64,000 bases of DNA from Candidatus Gastranaerophilales bacterium (GTDB lineage Bacteria; Cyanobacteriota; Vampirovibrionia; Gastranaerophilales; Gastranaerophilaceae), in the NCBI GenBank assembly GCA_017475485.1, contig JAFVFO010000032.1, positions 16,658-80,657 of the forward strand, in the 5' to 3' direction. The notes under the pieces are model-generated. The model ran no database searches, had not been told where the DNA came from, and saw only the letters and a list, made by a program, of their open reading frames with translations. How positions within the stretch are numbered: the stretch's first letter is position 1; each line of letters begins with the position of its first letter. Positions 9,798 through 18,424 of the stretch are shown in pieces. The translations under genes and the position numbers were made by a program.

Positions 9798-10901
9798 TTA
9801 TTTTTCAAATGTACCCGCAACACAATTTTGCATAATTTCAAGATATTTTGAAATAATTTTTTCTTTTTCGTAATTTTTTATATTTTCGATAGTATTTTTC
9901 ATTATTTCAGACATATTTTCATAATCTATATTTTCTAAAATATTTTTAATATCAAAAGAATTATTAACCAAAAAACCGTTAAAATTATTTGTAATTATAT
10001 CATCCATACTTTCGGATTTTTTGGCTATTGTAATAAGCCCGCGTGCCATTGCTTCAATGTAGCATAGCCCAAAGGTTTCATCCTTTGAAGGAAGTATAAA
10101 AATATCCGATTTATCTAATTTGTGATTAATAACATGGTGATTAATGCGCCCTTTGAGTTTTATTTTGTCTTGAAGCTCATATTTATTAATCAATTTTTCT
10201 AAATATCTTTTTTCAGGCCCAATTCCGTATATTTCATATTCAAAATCACGCTTTAAATCCTTCAGGGCATTAATAACCATATCTATATTTTTTCTTTTGA
10301 TTAGACGTGAAATAGTGATTAATTTTAATTTATAATTCGGCTCTTTGGTTTTTATAATATCTTCTTTATCTACAAATGAAGGCAGGGTAAAATCAAGATT
10401 TAGTTTGTTTTTCAGGTTTGAATTGCGCGCTCCGATTATATCCGAATTATTAAGCGCATTAATTAACCTGTTTTTAAAATAAAAAGAATATTTTCTGTCA
10501 TACAAAACCCTGTAATCGCTTTGATGAACAACGGATATGCGCGGAAGGTTTAATTTTTTATTTAATAAATCGGCATATATATGCCCTGAGGGCATGTGAG
10601 AAATTATTAAATCATATTTGTCATCAGGGTAAAAATTATTAAAAATAAAAGGCAGAAAAAAGTTTCTGTTAAATATTTTAATGCCTTTTCTTTCGTATTC
10701 TCCCTGTTGATATATTTTATGTTTTCTGATTATTGTATTAATTAAAAAATTAGGGCGGATAACGGTAATTTTCAGCCCAAATTCCATTAAAGCAAGGGCA
10801 AAATTTTCTATTGCCAGAGGAATATCGGGTTCATCTTTAATCGGATAAAGGTCTGTTATTAATAATATCCTATTCGGGTAATTTAATTGAACCTCTGACA
10901 T
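9798..10901 (-). CDS. Glycosyltransferase family 4 protein
   Basis: A 367-residue cytoplasmic GT-B enzyme that would transfer a sugar from a nucleotide donor to an envelope glycan or lipid. The N-terminal half carries the acceptor-side Rossmann fold (RILLITDLYP, ISHMPSGHIY). The C-terminal half has the donor-binding region with SRLIKRKN and the EX7E-type motif in ILPSKDETFGLCYIEAMARGL. The ATG is preceded by AGGAATTAACAAAG and overlaps the VWA gene by 32 bases, so the two are co-transcribed. Donor and acceptor cannot be assigned. Confidence 0.85.
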   Translation of the reverse strand: MSEVQLNYPNRILLITDLYPIKDEPDIPLAIENFALALMEFGLKITVIRPNFLINTIIRKHKIYQQGEYERKGIKIFNRNFFLPFIFNNFYPDDKYDLIISHMPSGHIYADLLNKKLNLPRISVVHQSDYRVLYDRKYSFYFKNRLINALNNSDIIGARNSNLKNKLNLDFTLPSFVDKEDIIKTKEPNYKLKLITISRLIKRKNIDMVINALKDLKRDFEYEIYGIGPEKRYLEKLINKYELQDKIKLKGRINHHVINHKLDKSDIFILPSKDETFGLCYIEAMARGLITIAKKSESMDDIITNNFNGFLVNNSFDIKNILENIDYENMSEIMKNTIENIKNYEKEKIISKYLEIMQNCVAGTFEK

Positions 10902-11628
10902 CTTTGTTAATTCCTACAGTTTCAAATAATGAATCGGATAAATCTTCCTCGGAATCAGCCGTTAAGAATTTTCCGCTGGTCATTAATGCGGTGCATCTTA
11001 ATTGGTTATTTGCTTCAATATCTTGAACATCAAATGCAATTACATCTATTTTCACGTCATTTCTTGTTTTCATAAGGTTAATAACATAAGTACAAGGGCT
11101 TTCATCGCAATTTTCACCGCCGTCTGTTAAAAGAATTATATGTTTTTTGCCTGTAGTTCCGTTGAAATCGTTGTTTATGGCTTGTTTTAGAGAATATGTT
11201 ATAGGTGTCCAGCCGGTTGCTTTTGTGGAATAAAGGCTGGATAAAATATTTTGTGCATTATTAACCCCTAAAGGTACGGTTAAATTAGAAGCACTGCAGC
11301 CTTGAACATAGGTAAAGCCTGCTTTGTGGCCATATACTCTCAAGCCTGTTTTTATGTTTTTGGGAATTTTTGGTAAAATTTCAGCTAAAGTTGTTCTTGC
11401 GATTTCAACTTTTGTTTTGCCGTTTATTGTATCATTCATGGAATTTGAAAAATCCACTATGAAAAGAATTTGGCTGTCAGGCTTTGCGCGCTCAACGCTT
11501 TTTGAAACTTCCGTTAAATTCTCGGGATTATAAATTTTGTAATCATAATTTGTTTCGCTTGTACCTTTAAGATTAAATAAAAGCGCAATTAAAAGAGTGA
11601 GTGAAGATATTGTTATTGTTTTTTTCAT
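10870..11628 (-). CDS. Secreted von Willebrand factor A domain protein
   Basis: A 252-residue exported protein. An N-terminal signal peptide (residues 1-24, hydrophobic core SLTLLIALLFNL) is followed by one VWA domain with an intact metal-dependent adhesion site: DFSNS at 59-63, a downstream Thr and the LLTDGGENCDES loop. Several cysteines suggest disulfides. VWA domains of this layout mediate periplasmic or surface protein binding. The frame is open to an ATG at 11637, but that ATG lies within the TATAAT promoter box, so the ATG at 11628 is chosen. The glycosyltransferase gene overlaps its end. Confidence 0.8.
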   Translation of the reverse strand: MKKTITISSLTLLIALLFNLKGTSETNYDYKIYNPENLTEVSKSVERAKPDSQILFIVDFSNSMNDTINGKTKVEIARTTLAEILPKIPKNIKTGLRVYGHKAGFTYVQGCSASNLTVPLGVNNAQNILSSLYSTKATGWTPITYSLKQAINNDFNGTTGKKHIILLTDGGENCDESPCTYVINLMKTRNDVKIDVIAFDVQDIEANNQLRCTALMTSGKFLTADSEEDLSDSLFETVGINKDVRGSIKLPE

Positions 11629-11635
11629 AATTTGC

Positions 11636-11641
11636 ATTATA
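11636..11641 (-). promoter_or_regulatory. -10 box for the VWA gene (leaderless type)
   Basis: On the minus strand TATAAT is followed by seven bases (GCAAATT) and then the VWA ATG. No Shine-Dalgarno sequence fits between, so the transcript would begin at or beside the start codon. This is the same layout as in several other genes of the window, one base longer. Confidence 0.5.
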
Positions 11642-11666
11642 TATTGTAATTCCTTTTTAAAATACC

Positions 11667-12140
11667 TTATTTCATGCTAACCAAAGCGTCGTTAGACAGT
11701 TCATTTTTTATATCCGAAGCACTTACTACCAAAAGAGATGAAAATTCATCTTTTTTCAGGTATATTTTTTCAATTCCGGATTGCACAATAAATCTTTTAC
11801 ATAAAATACAGATAAAATCATGACCCCAAATATACATTGATGAACCCATACATCTATCTTGCCCTGCTTGAATAATGGCATTTTGTTCGGCGTGAATTGA
11901 ACGACAGGTTTCATATCTTGTTCCTGATTGAATGTTGTTTTTAATTCTGTAGCATTCCCCTAATTCCATGCAGGAAACTACCTTAGAAGGTACACCATTG
12001 TAGCCTGTGGCTTTTATTTTTTTGTCTGTGCCGACAATTACGGCCCCGACTTGCGCTCTTAGACAATTGGAACGCTTTGCAACAGTGCGGGCAATTTCTA
12101 TAAAATAATCATTCCAATCAATAGGTTTAATATTTTCCAT
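11667..12140 (-). CDS. dCMP/CMP deaminase family protein (ComEB-like)
   Basis: A zinc-dependent cytidine/deoxycytidylate deaminase of 157 residues that would convert dCMP to dUMP for dTMP synthesis. The catalytic HAE motif is at 83-85, and two cysteines in ICILC (111 and 114) complete the zinc site; the proline usual before the first Cys is replaced by Ile. The insertion rich in Cys (SCMELGECYRI) matches the dCMP deaminase subfamily, where it forms a second zinc site. The ATG is preceded by GGGAGAAGAA. ComEB of Bacillus is the same family and is found in a competence operon. Confidence 0.88.
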   Translation of the reverse strand: MENIKPIDWNDYFIEIARTVAKRSNCLRAQVGAVIVGTDKKIKATGYNGVPSKVVSCMELGECYRIKNNIQSGTRYETCRSIHAEQNAIIQAGQDRCMGSSMYIWGHDFICILCKRFIVQSGIEKIYLKKDEFSSLLVVSASDIKNELSNDALVSMK

Positions 12141-12325
12141 TTCTTCTCCCTTTTATAATAATTTAACATAACTTTAGCTAAAAAGCATGCCCTTAAATTA
12201 AAAAATATTCACAATAGCAGGTAATATTAAGAAATATTACATTTATACAATCATGCTAAAACATGGTCTAATTCATGATTTCAGCATGATTTTAAAAAAC
12301 TAAAAAATACGGCTTAATTAATTTT

Positions 12326-12353
12326 TTGCACCCTTAAAATAATAACTTATAAT
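12326..12353 (+). promoter_or_regulatory. Promoter of the yggS-sepF unit
   Basis: TTGCAC (12326-12331) and a perfect TATAAT (12348-12353) separated by 16 bases form a good sigma-70-type promoter. The expected transcription start is at or near 12360, which is itself an ATG opening a five-codon reading frame. Confidence 0.65.
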
Positions 12354-12359
12354 TGAAAT

Positions 12360-12377
12360 ATGAGCAAAAAGGAGTAA
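12360..12377 (+). other. Five-codon leader frame before yggS
   Basis: The frame reads ATG AGC AAA AAG GAG TAA (MSKKE). It begins exactly six bases after the TATAAT box, so it could be translated from a leaderless transcript. It contains the only GGAG near yggS and ends 14 bases before the yggS ATG, in a different frame. It may couple translation to yggS or may be chance. Confidence 0.3.
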
Positions 12378-12391
12378 TTAGAACTTTTAAA

Positions 12392-13033
12392 ATGTCAGTT
12401 AGGGAAAACTTAAATAGAATTTTAAAAGATATAGAAAATTACGATACAACGCTCATCGCAGTAACCAAATACTACGATATAGAAAAAATGATAGAAGCAT
12501 TTAATGCTGGGTTGAGGAATTTTGCTGAGAGCAAGGCAATTGAGAGTATTGAAAAAATCAGCAAAATAGATGATACAACAAGAAATCAATCGGTATATCA
12601 TTTTATTGGACATCTACAAACGAATAAAGTCAAATATGTTGTGGGGAATTTTGATTATATACATTCCGTAGATAGCCTAAAACTCGCACAATGTATAGAT
12701 TTAGAAGCTCAGAAAAAAGGTATTATTCAAAAAATCCTTATACAGGTGAACAATGCAAATGAGGAGCAAAAGTTTGGAATAGAGCCAAAAGAACTTGACA
12801 ATTTAATAAACGAAATGGCAAAGCTGAAATCCATTGAGCTAAAAGGACTTATGAACATAGCGCCATATTGTGTGCAGGAAAATGAATTGAGAAAACTATT
12901 TAGCGAAATGCGAGAACTCAAAGAAAGATACGGACTTCAAGAACTTTCAATGGGCATGAGCAATGATTACAAAATTGCACTTGAATGCGGAGCTACAATG
13001 ATACGTTTAGGCAGAATTTTATTTGAAAATTAA
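12392..13033 (+). CDS. yggS: YggS/PLPBP family pyridoxal-phosphate-binding protein
   Basis: A fold-type III PLP protein that helps keep the free PLP pool and amino-acid/keto-acid balance in order. About 213 residues. The PLP lysine lies in LIAVTKYYD. Also present are FAESKAIE, HFIGHLQTNKVKYV, IHSVDSLKLA, VNNANEEQKFGI, the phosphate-binding LSMGMSNDY and the C-terminal GATMIRLGRILFE. The frame is open to a TTG at 12353, but that codon overlaps the -10 box, so the ATG at 12392 is chosen; its GGAG is an unusual 17 bases upstream. sepF follows ten bases after the stop, the ylmE-ylmF order of Gram-positives and Cyanobacteria. Confidence 0.9.
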   Translation: MSVRENLNRILKDIENYDTTLIAVTKYYDIEKMIEAFNAGLRNFAESKAIESIEKISKIDDTTRNQSVYHFIGHLQTNKVKYVVGNFDYIHSVDSLKLAQCIDLEAQKKGIIQKILIQVNNANEEQKFGIEPKELDNLINEMAKLKSIELKGLMNIAPYCVQENELRKLFSEMRELKERYGLQELSMGMSNDYKIALECGATMIRLGRILFEN

Positions 13034-13043
13034 AGGAGATAAG

Positions 13044-13538
13044 ATGGCACTTTCAGAAAAAATCAAGGAAATTATTGGGGCATTGACCGAAACCCTAAAT
13101 CCAAGCGACGATTACATTGATGAATCAGATGTACAGGATGAGTTTTCACCTGAATATCCTACAGACAGCAATGCTGCATTGAAACCTGTGTTTACGGAAA
13201 CAAACCCGATTAGAAAAAGAGCAAACCTGAGAGTATTACCACAGCCTAAATCAGGAGCTTATGAAGTTGTAGTTATTGAGCCAAAAGCATATAACGAATC
13301 AATTTCAATTGTTGAAGCTCTAAAAGAAAGAAAAACAGTTATTTTAAACCTTCAATTATTAGACAGAGAACAATCTCAAAGAATAGTTGATTTCTTATGC
13401 GGTTGCACACATGCTCTTGACGGTTCGCAAAGAAAAATCGGCGAAAATGTATTCATCTTTACTCCATCAAATATAAACATTTCGCAAGAAATAATGAACT
13501 CTAAATTATCATCCGACGCCATGTGGACAAAAGCGTAA
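13044..13538 (+). CDS. sepF: Cell division protein SepF
   Basis: SepF polymerises on the membrane and links FtsZ to the division site. The 164-residue protein has an N-terminal amphipathic helix (MALSEKIKEIIGAL), an acidic linker (about 20-60) and the SepF core (about 75-155), with VVVIEPKAYNESISIVEALKE, RKTVILNLQLLD and DFLCGCTHALDGSQRKIGENVFIFTP. The ATG at 13044 is chosen because GGAG lies five bases upstream; the frame extends to a TTG at 13023 inside yggS. Its presence with yggS and without ftsA nearby fits a cyanobacterial-type division system. Confidence 0.93.
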   Translation: MALSEKIKEIIGALTETLNPSDDYIDESDVQDEFSPEYPTDSNAALKPVFTETNPIRKRANLRVLPQPKSGAYEVVVIEPKAYNESISIVEALKERKTVILNLQLLDREQSQRIVDFLCGCTHALDGSQRKIGENVFIFTPSNINISQEIMNSKLSSDAMWTKA

Positions 13539-13779
13539 GCCAGAGTGAAGTAAATTAAAACGTCGAGTTTTAATTTACGAAACAATTGATAGGCGACGTT
13601 TCAATGCCGTAAGCGAAGAATGAGCTGTGCGAATATGTGACGCAGAGTGCGGGTAATCGAGGCTGTGAGGAAGCAGTCGAACCCGGGTGAAATATGAAGA
13701 TGAAAAAATTTTAAAAGAACAAACAAGCCAAAGTGTTGGTTTGAATTATTTACGGAAAAATAGAGAGTTAAATTTTAAC
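13539..13779 (+). other. Structured, GC-richer intergenic element after sepF
   Basis: About 240 non-coding bases begin right after the sepF stop. A near-ideal hairpin occupies 13550-13578 (12-base arms GTAAATTAAAAC, five-base loop GTCGA). AACGTCG at 13559-13565 can alternatively pair with CGACGTT at 13594-13600. The following stretch to about 13690 is visibly more GC-rich than the genes around it and contains the AGGCGACGT motif seen in other intergenic elements of this window. It may be an RNA element, a repeat-family member or a 3' UTR. The last 80 bases are ordinary AT-rich DNA. Confidence 0.45.
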
Positions 13780-13810
13780 AAGGGATACAAAATTGTATCC
13801 CTTTTATTTT
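13780..13810 (+). terminator. Rho-independent terminator of yggS-sepF
   Basis: AAGGGATACAA and TTGTATCCCTT form an 11-base-pair stem with a two-base AA gap (13780-13803), followed by a T-rich run. It separates the sepF unit and its 3' element from grpE. Confidence 0.8.
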
Positions 13811-13889
13811 ATAAACTTTTTATAATTCCATGGGCACTCGACATTAATAATTCATAATTTATAATATAATTAAATAAAGGAGAATTATA

Positions 13890-14480
13890 ATGAATGACAC
13901 AAAAAACCCTTTTAAAGAACAACTAAAAGAAGATATCGTGCAGGAAGAACAAAATCCTGCAGAAACAGATAACCTTGAAGAAATCGAAGAAGAAACCAAT
14001 GAAGAAATTGTTGATGAAACAAATGAGCCTTCTCGGGATGAAAAATATGAAGAATTAAACAATAAATACATTCGTCTTGCCGCTGATTTCGATAATTTCA
14101 GAAAAAGAACTGCAACGGAAAAAGAAGAACTTTCAAAATATACTACAGCGGAAGTTTTGAAAAAATTAACCGCTTCGCTTGATACTTTTGACAGGGCAAA
14201 AGAAAGCCTTAAAGATATTGATAATCCTTCTACAATTAAAGAAGGCTACGAAGTTGCATATAAACAATTAACAGACGCATTAACAAAAATCGGTCTGGTT
14301 GAAATTGAAGCCTTAGGCAAGCCCTTTAATCCAAATGAGCATGAAGCAATTACGCAGGTTCAAACGGATGAATTTGAGCCTGATACAGTCGCTGTAGTTG
14401 CCCAAAAAGGATATAAATATCAAGATAAAATAGTTAGACCCGCACTGGTTGGAGTTGCAAGAAGCAAGGAAAATGAATAA
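13890..14480 (+). CDS. grpE: Nucleotide exchange factor GrpE
   Basis: GrpE releases ADP from DnaK in the Hsp70 cycle. The 196-residue protein has a long acidic, disordered N-terminus (1-55). A coiled-coil follows with the conserved [18 protein letters not shown] (about 63-80), then the beta domain with [24 protein letters not shown] and [31 protein letters not shown] precedes the ATG. dnaJ overlaps its stop codon by eight bases. dnaK itself is not in the window. Confidence 0.95.
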   Translation: MNDTKNPFKEQLKEDIVQEEQNPAETDNLEEIEEETNEEIVDETNEPSRDEKYEELNNKYIRLAADFDNFRKRTATEKEELSKYTTAEVLKKLTASLDTFDRAKESLKDIDNPSTIKEGYEVAYKQLTDALTKIGLVEIEALGKPFNPNEHEAITQVQTDEFEPDTVAVVAQKGYKYQDKIVRPALVGVARSKENE

Positions 14481-15606
14481 AACAATGGATTATTATGAAA
14501 TACTGGGAGTAGATAAAAATGCCACAAAAGATGAAATAAAACACGCATTTCGTCAAATGGCAAGAAAATATCACCCCGATGTAAACAAAGAAGAAGGCGC
14601 TGCCGATAAATTTAAAGCAATAGGCAAAGCCTATGAAACTTTATCTGACGAAAAAAAACGTGAAATCTACGATAGATATGGCGAAGAAGGCTTATCGAAC
14701 GCAGGGTTTAACACCGGTGGTTTCAATATGGAAGATATTGACCTTTCTGATATATTTTCCTCGTTTTTTGGCGGCGGTTTTTCAGGTTTTTCGTCCGGTT
14801 TTCAGGAAACTTCCCAAAGACCCCATAGGGGAGATGATTTAAGGCTGGATATTGAAATAGATTTTCTTGAAGCATGTTTTGGTGTTGAAAAAGAAGTGCA
14901 GATTAGACACCTTGAACCCTGTGAAAGCTGTAATGCTACGGGTATGGATAAAAATGCAAAAGACACCGTCTGCCCGACTTGCCATGGGCAGGGCAGAGTA
15001 CAGCAAAGCACAAGAACAATTCTCGGTTCTTTCACATCTGTTACAACATGTCCTAATTGTCGCGGTACAGGAAAAAATCCCAAGGCATACTGCAAAACTT
15101 GCCATGGGATAGGCGCTGTTGAAAAAAATAAAACTCTTACCGTAAAAATTCCCCATGGAATTGAACATGGTTCTAAAATGCGTGTGGCACATGAAGGGAA
15201 TGCCGGTCATAACGGCGGTATGAGCGGAGATTTGTATATTGTTGTACATGTAAAACAGTCAAAAGAATTTGTACGCCAAGGTTTTGATATTTATTCCAAA
15301 ATTTCAATTACAACCCCTCAAGCTGTATTAGGGGATGAAATGGAAATTAAAACAATTCATGGTACAAAAGTTATCATTATTCCTTCAGGCACTCAAAACG
15401 GCGATAAAATTACCCTGAAAGGCGAAGGTGTGCCTTATCTCGGCTCAAATACTCAAAGAGGCAATCATTATGTGGAAGTACATGTTGTAGTTCCTAAAAA
15501 ATTATCTCAAGAAGAAGAAAAACTATATAAAGAATTATATATGATTTCAAAAACTCAGCAATCAAACAATATACTTGATAAAATGAAGCAGGCGCTTAAA
15601 AAATAA
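14473..15606 (+). CDS. dnaJ: Chaperone protein DnaJ
   Basis: An Hsp40 co-chaperone that delivers substrates to DnaK and stimulates its ATPase. The protein of about 377 residues has a J domain (HPD motif in RKYHPDVNK), a G/F-rich linker (residues about 75-120) and a zinc domain with four CxxCxGxG-type repeats ([32 protein letters not shown]). C-terminal substrate-binding domains with [14 protein letters not shown] follow. The ATG at 14473 overlaps the grpE stop. A second ATG at 14485, giving the common DnaJ start MDYYEILGV, is also possible. Confidence 0.95.
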   Translation: MNKTMDYYEILGVDKNATKDEIKHAFRQMARKYHPDVNKEEGAADKFKAIGKAYETLSDEKKREIYDRYGEEGLSNAGFNTGGFNMEDIDLSDIFSSFFGGGFSGFSSGFQETSQRPHRGDDLRLDIEIDFLEACFGVEKEVQIRHLEPCESCNATGMDKNAKDTVCPTCHGQGRVQQSTRTILGSFTSVTTCPNCRGTGKNPKAYCKTCHGIGAVEKNKTLTVKIPHGIEHGSKMRVAHEGNAGHNGGMSGDLYIVVHVKQSKEFVRQGFDIYSKISITTPQAVLGDEMEIKTIHGTKVIIIPSGTQNGDKITLKGEGVPYLGSNTQRGNHYVEVHVVVPKKLSQEEEKLYKELYMISKTQQSNNILDKMKQALKK

Positions 15607-15617
15607 AGGAGAATAAA

Positions 15618-17069
15618 TTGAATATCAAAAAAAGTATTATAGGGTTTTTATTGCTTACTTTCTGTTTGATTTCAGGGGCAGACGCTTCTAAACTGCCTGA
15701 TGATGTCTGGAAATATATTAAATCAAATCTTCCTGACGCAAAACAAAGATTTGACAGCGTTGTAACCCTTAAAAATGATATTATGTATATTCCTTTATAT
15801 CCGCCCGCTTTAAAGGAAGTTGAAAAAATAGAAACAGAATACACTTATCCGCTTGCAACACCTTTGAAACAAATGCCTGAGGTTGTGCTTTTTAACAATG
15901 GATACGCTCTTTTAAAGGTGTTTAAAGATGAAAACGGCAATTATACTTTAACAAAAAAAGATGACCTTCCGATTAAAGTAAGACTTGGTTTAATGCCTCA
16001 GGATATGCGTACTCCCGTCGGTTTAAAAATGCCTGAAAGCCTTAAATTAACCTTAGGCGACCTTTTAATCCCTTCAAAAGATGAAACATCCCTAACAAAA
16101 CTTGACGATAATCAAAAAAGCCCTTATTCGCCTGCAATCAAAAGAAATGAATTTATTTCGGGTGCGGAATTTAAAGATAAAAAAATATTCATCAATCCCA
16201 AAAATTCAAAATTTTTAGAAGTGTATGATAATTCATCCGTTAATCCTTTGTATGAATTGAAATTATCCGCAATGCCTCAAAAAATTATCACAAATTCATC
16301 AAATGAAGTTGCTCTTATAATATATTGGAATTCTAAAGATATTGATATTATTAACCTTAAAGATGAAAATGTTATTGCAAAAATAAACGTGGATAATATC
16401 CCGAATGACGCAGTTTTAAACAAAAAAGAAAATATTGTTTATGTAGCTTCTTCTTTGGGACAGGCTGTTTATGTAATTGATTTAAACTCTGCAAAACTGT
16501 CAAAAGTAATTAAACTTGACCAAAAACCTTTTAAAATAGCGTATTGCGAGCTTGATAACAGTATTTCGTTTTATGATGAATATTTATCGCGTGTTTTTAA
16601 TTTGACAAAAGGTGTCAGCGACTATGTGGTTCAACCTATAGGCGAAGTTAAAAACTTATCGGTAATTTTATCGGATGTTGCAAATATTTACGGAATTTCA
16701 AGAACAGACAGTGAAATACATGTTTTTGATAAAACTCAGGCAAAATTTATACAATCATATTCAATTGATAAAAAACCGACTGACGCTATTTTTTATGATA
16801 ATAAAATTTATGCCTTATGCTCAAAAGAAGGTTATATAGATGTTTTTGATACATTAAAAAATAAAGTTATAACGCGCGAAAAACTGCCTGAAGGTGAATT
16901 TTATTCTAAACTAACCATAATTCCGGATGAGAAAAATATTTTAATTACGGGTTTAAGTGCAAAAAATTACTTGATTTACGATATAGAAAATATAAAATTA
17001 TCTAAAAAACAAGATTCTTATGTTAATGTTTCAAATATCATCATAACAAATAAAAACCAAGGACTATAG
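15618..17069 (+). CDS. Secreted beta-propeller-like protein, function unknown
   Basis: A 483-residue exported protein. It has a signal peptide (residues 1-24, cleavage probably after GADA), then an alpha/beta region with LPDDVWKYIKSNLPDAKQRFD. From about residue 190 there are repeated beta-strand units of the YVTN/NHL propeller kind, such as NIVYVASSLGQAVYVIDL and KLSKVIKLDQKPFKIAYCE. Propellers of this type usually bind ligands or proteins in the periplasm. It starts with TTG, preceded by AAAGGAGAATAAA, 11 bases after dnaJ, and is followed within two bases by the O-methyltransferase gene. No family assigned. Confidence 0.6.
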   Translation: MNIKKSIIGFLLLTFCLISGADASKLPDDVWKYIKSNLPDAKQRFDSVVTLKNDIMYIPLYPPALKEVEKIETEYTYPLATPLKQMPEVVLFNNGYALLKVFKDENGNYTLTKKDDLPIKVRLGLMPQDMRTPVGLKMPESLKLTLGDLLIPSKDETSLTKLDDNQKSPYSPAIKRNEFISGAEFKDKKIFINPKNSKFLEVYDNSSVNPLYELKLSAMPQKIITNSSNEVALIIYWNSKDIDIINLKDENVIAKINVDNIPNDAVLNKKENIVYVASSLGQAVYVIDLNSAKLSKVIKLDQKPFKIAYCELDNSISFYDEYLSRVFNLTKGVSDYVVQPIGEVKNLSVILSDVANIYGISRTDSEIHVFDKTQAKFIQSYSIDKKPTDAIFYDNKIYALCSKEGYIDVFDTLKNKVITREKLPEGEFYSKLTIIPDEKNILITGLSAKNYLIYDIENIKLSKKQDSYVNVSNIIITNKNQGL

Positions 17070-17071
17070 TT

Positions 17072-17656
17072 ATGCTGAAATTTGATTTCGATACGGAAAA
17101 TATTTTGGCTGAACTTGAAAAAACGCAAAAAGATTTTTGGAACTTAGATAGGCCTTGTGCTAATTTTTTATATTTATTAATTTTATTAAAAAATGCCAAA
17201 AATGTGTTAGAAATTGGCACATCAAACGGTTATAGCGGAATTTGGATTTTAAAAGCACTTGAAAATACAAAAGGAAAATTAACCACAATTGAATTTTGGG
17301 AAAAAAGGCAAAGTGTTGCAAGGAAAAACTTTGCTTCTTGTATTAAAAATGCAAAGGTAGAGCCTAAAATCGGCTCAGCAGTTGTTGTTTTGGAAGATTT
17401 AGTGCAAGAAGTTGAAACAAATAAACGTGAAAAATATGATTTTGTTTTTATTGACGCAAATAAAACGGAATATTTAAGTTATTTTAAACTTGTTGATAAG
17501 ATAATTTCAGATAATGGTGTTATTTTGGCGGATAATATTTTATCTCACAAGGAAAAAACAGCCCCTTATGCAGAAGAATTATTTAATAACGAAACATACG
17601 CTTCGCAAATCCTTGAAATGGGTGCAGGGATGATGTTGTCTTGTAAAATCAAATAA
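17072..17656 (+). CDS. SAM-dependent O-methyltransferase (family 3 type)
   Basis: A 194-residue class I methyltransferase. The SAM-binding motif I is VLEIGTSNGYSG (about residues 46-57), the acidic motif II is LTTIEFWEKR, and DFVFIDANKTEY with ILADNIL carries the metal-binding aspartates typical of the COMT/CCoAMT-like O-methyltransferase family. Substrate unknown. It follows the propeller gene by two bases and is the last gene before a strong terminator, so grpE-dnaJ-propeller-methyltransferase probably form one transcript. Confidence 0.85.
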   Translation: MLKFDFDTENILAELEKTQKDFWNLDRPCANFLYLLILLKNAKNVLEIGTSNGYSGIWILKALENTKGKLTTIEFWEKRQSVARKNFASCIKNAKVEPKIGSAVVVLEDLVQEVETNKREKYDFVFIDANKTEYLSYFKLVDKIISDNGVILADNILSHKEKTAPYAEELFNNETYASQILEMGAGMMLSCKIK

Positions 17657-17682
17657 AAAGGCTCTTTTCAAAAGAGCCTTTT
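17656..17682 (+). terminator. Rho-independent terminator
   Basis: AAAAGGCTCTTTT and AAAAGAGCCTTTT pair perfectly over 13 bases with a one-base C between (loop in practice larger). The palindrome works on either strand and separates the grpE unit from the minus-strand small genes. Confidence 0.85.
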
Positions 17683-17749
17683 ATATAGTCTAGTAGCTTA
17701 CGCCCTGTATAATGTATCTTTGGGTTAAATCTTATAAGTGAAATCTTTT

Positions 17750-17890
17750 TTATGCGCTAAATGCGGAAATCGCTGTTGGAATCTGCATTTGGTTTGTGCT
17801 GGCTAATGTGTTTATTGTCCAAAAAAACATTGTTGCTGTTAGAATTATTATTGTTATGAGCAAGCAGTTTGATATTTTTGCTTCCGTCAT
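17750..17890 (-). CDS. Small single-pass membrane protein (46 residues)
   Basis: A short frame on the minus strand beginning MTEAKISNCLL. Residues 8-25 are strongly hydrophobic (Ile/Leu/Thr-rich), followed by a polar tail ending AISAFSA. The start is supported by GAGG and AGAG just upstream of the ATG. It could be an inner-membrane peptide or a signal peptide with a short secreted product. It lies 53 bases downstream of the PETAGS-repeat gene on the same strand, so the two are probably co-transcribed. No family recognised. Confidence 0.5.
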   Translation of the reverse strand: MTEAKISNCLLITIIILTATMFFWTINTLASTNQMQIPTAISAFSA

Positions 17891-17943
17891 TTTCTCTTTT
17901 CCTCGTCTGATTGTTTAATTTTAAGAAGCCGTTCGTTTGTTTA

Positions 17944-18138
17944 TTAAGCGATTGCTACAGTTGAACCGCAAGAAGAACCGGTTGAAGAAGAAGAACCTGT
18001 TGAAGCAACTGAGCCTGCTGTTTCAGGAACTGCTTTGAATAATTGAGGTTTTGCGTTGTATGCGATTGAACCAGCTGTTTCAGGTCTTTTGAAGTTTTGT
18101 TTTTGAGAAGTTAAACCTAAGAAATTAACGTTATACAT
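17944..18138 (-). CDS. Small repeat protein with two PETAGS motifs (64 residues)
   Basis: A 64-residue protein with no signal peptide. After the N-terminal YNVNFLG segment it carries two near-repeats, RPETAGSIAYNAKPQLF and VPETAGSVAST, and a Ser/Gly-rich tail with one Cys ending GSTVAIA. AAAAAGGAGCTACAAA before the ATG is a strong ribosome-binding site. The repeated core followed by a Ser/Gly/Cys tail is reminiscent of modified-peptide precursors, but no maturation enzyme other than a nearby methyltransferase is evident. Function unknown. It is followed by a 46-residue membrane peptide gene. Confidence 0.65.
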   Translation of the reverse strand: MYNVNFLGLTSQKQNFKRPETAGSIAYNAKPQLFKAVPETAGSVASTGSSSSTGSSCGSTVAIA

Positions 18139-18371
18139 TTTGTAGCTCCTTTTTGATTTCGTCTTACACTTATATAAAAACGATATAAAGTTTACGATTT
18201 CAGTATATACTTTTTTTGTTACATAACTTTACATAATTTGTAAAAATAGGCAATTTTATTGGATTTTGTGTTTTACATTGCAAAATAAAATTTTATATAT
18301 AATATTATATAGTATATACTTTGTATATATTATTAACAAATATTACAAAAAAATTGTCGGATGTTAATTTT

Positions 18372-18400
18372 TTGCGAAAAAAATACTTTTAATATATAAG
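18372..18400 (+). promoter_or_regulatory. Possible promoter of the 18.4 kb helical-repeat gene
   Basis: TTGCGA (18372-18377) and TATAAG (18395-18400) are spaced by 17 bases, 24 bases ahead of the TTG start. The 286-base gap 18139-18424 between the divergent genes is otherwise very AT-rich, with several TATA-like runs. Confidence 0.4.
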
Positions 18401-18424
18401 AATTATATAAACATGGAGTAAAAA

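Noticed and set aside
12353-12391. Upstream TTG as start of yggS
   Set aside because: The codon overlaps the TATAAT box and would add residues not found in the family.
14802-15249. Antisense frames over dnaJ
   Set aside because: They mirror the Cys-rich zinc domain of a clear dnaJ gene, without starts or family matches.
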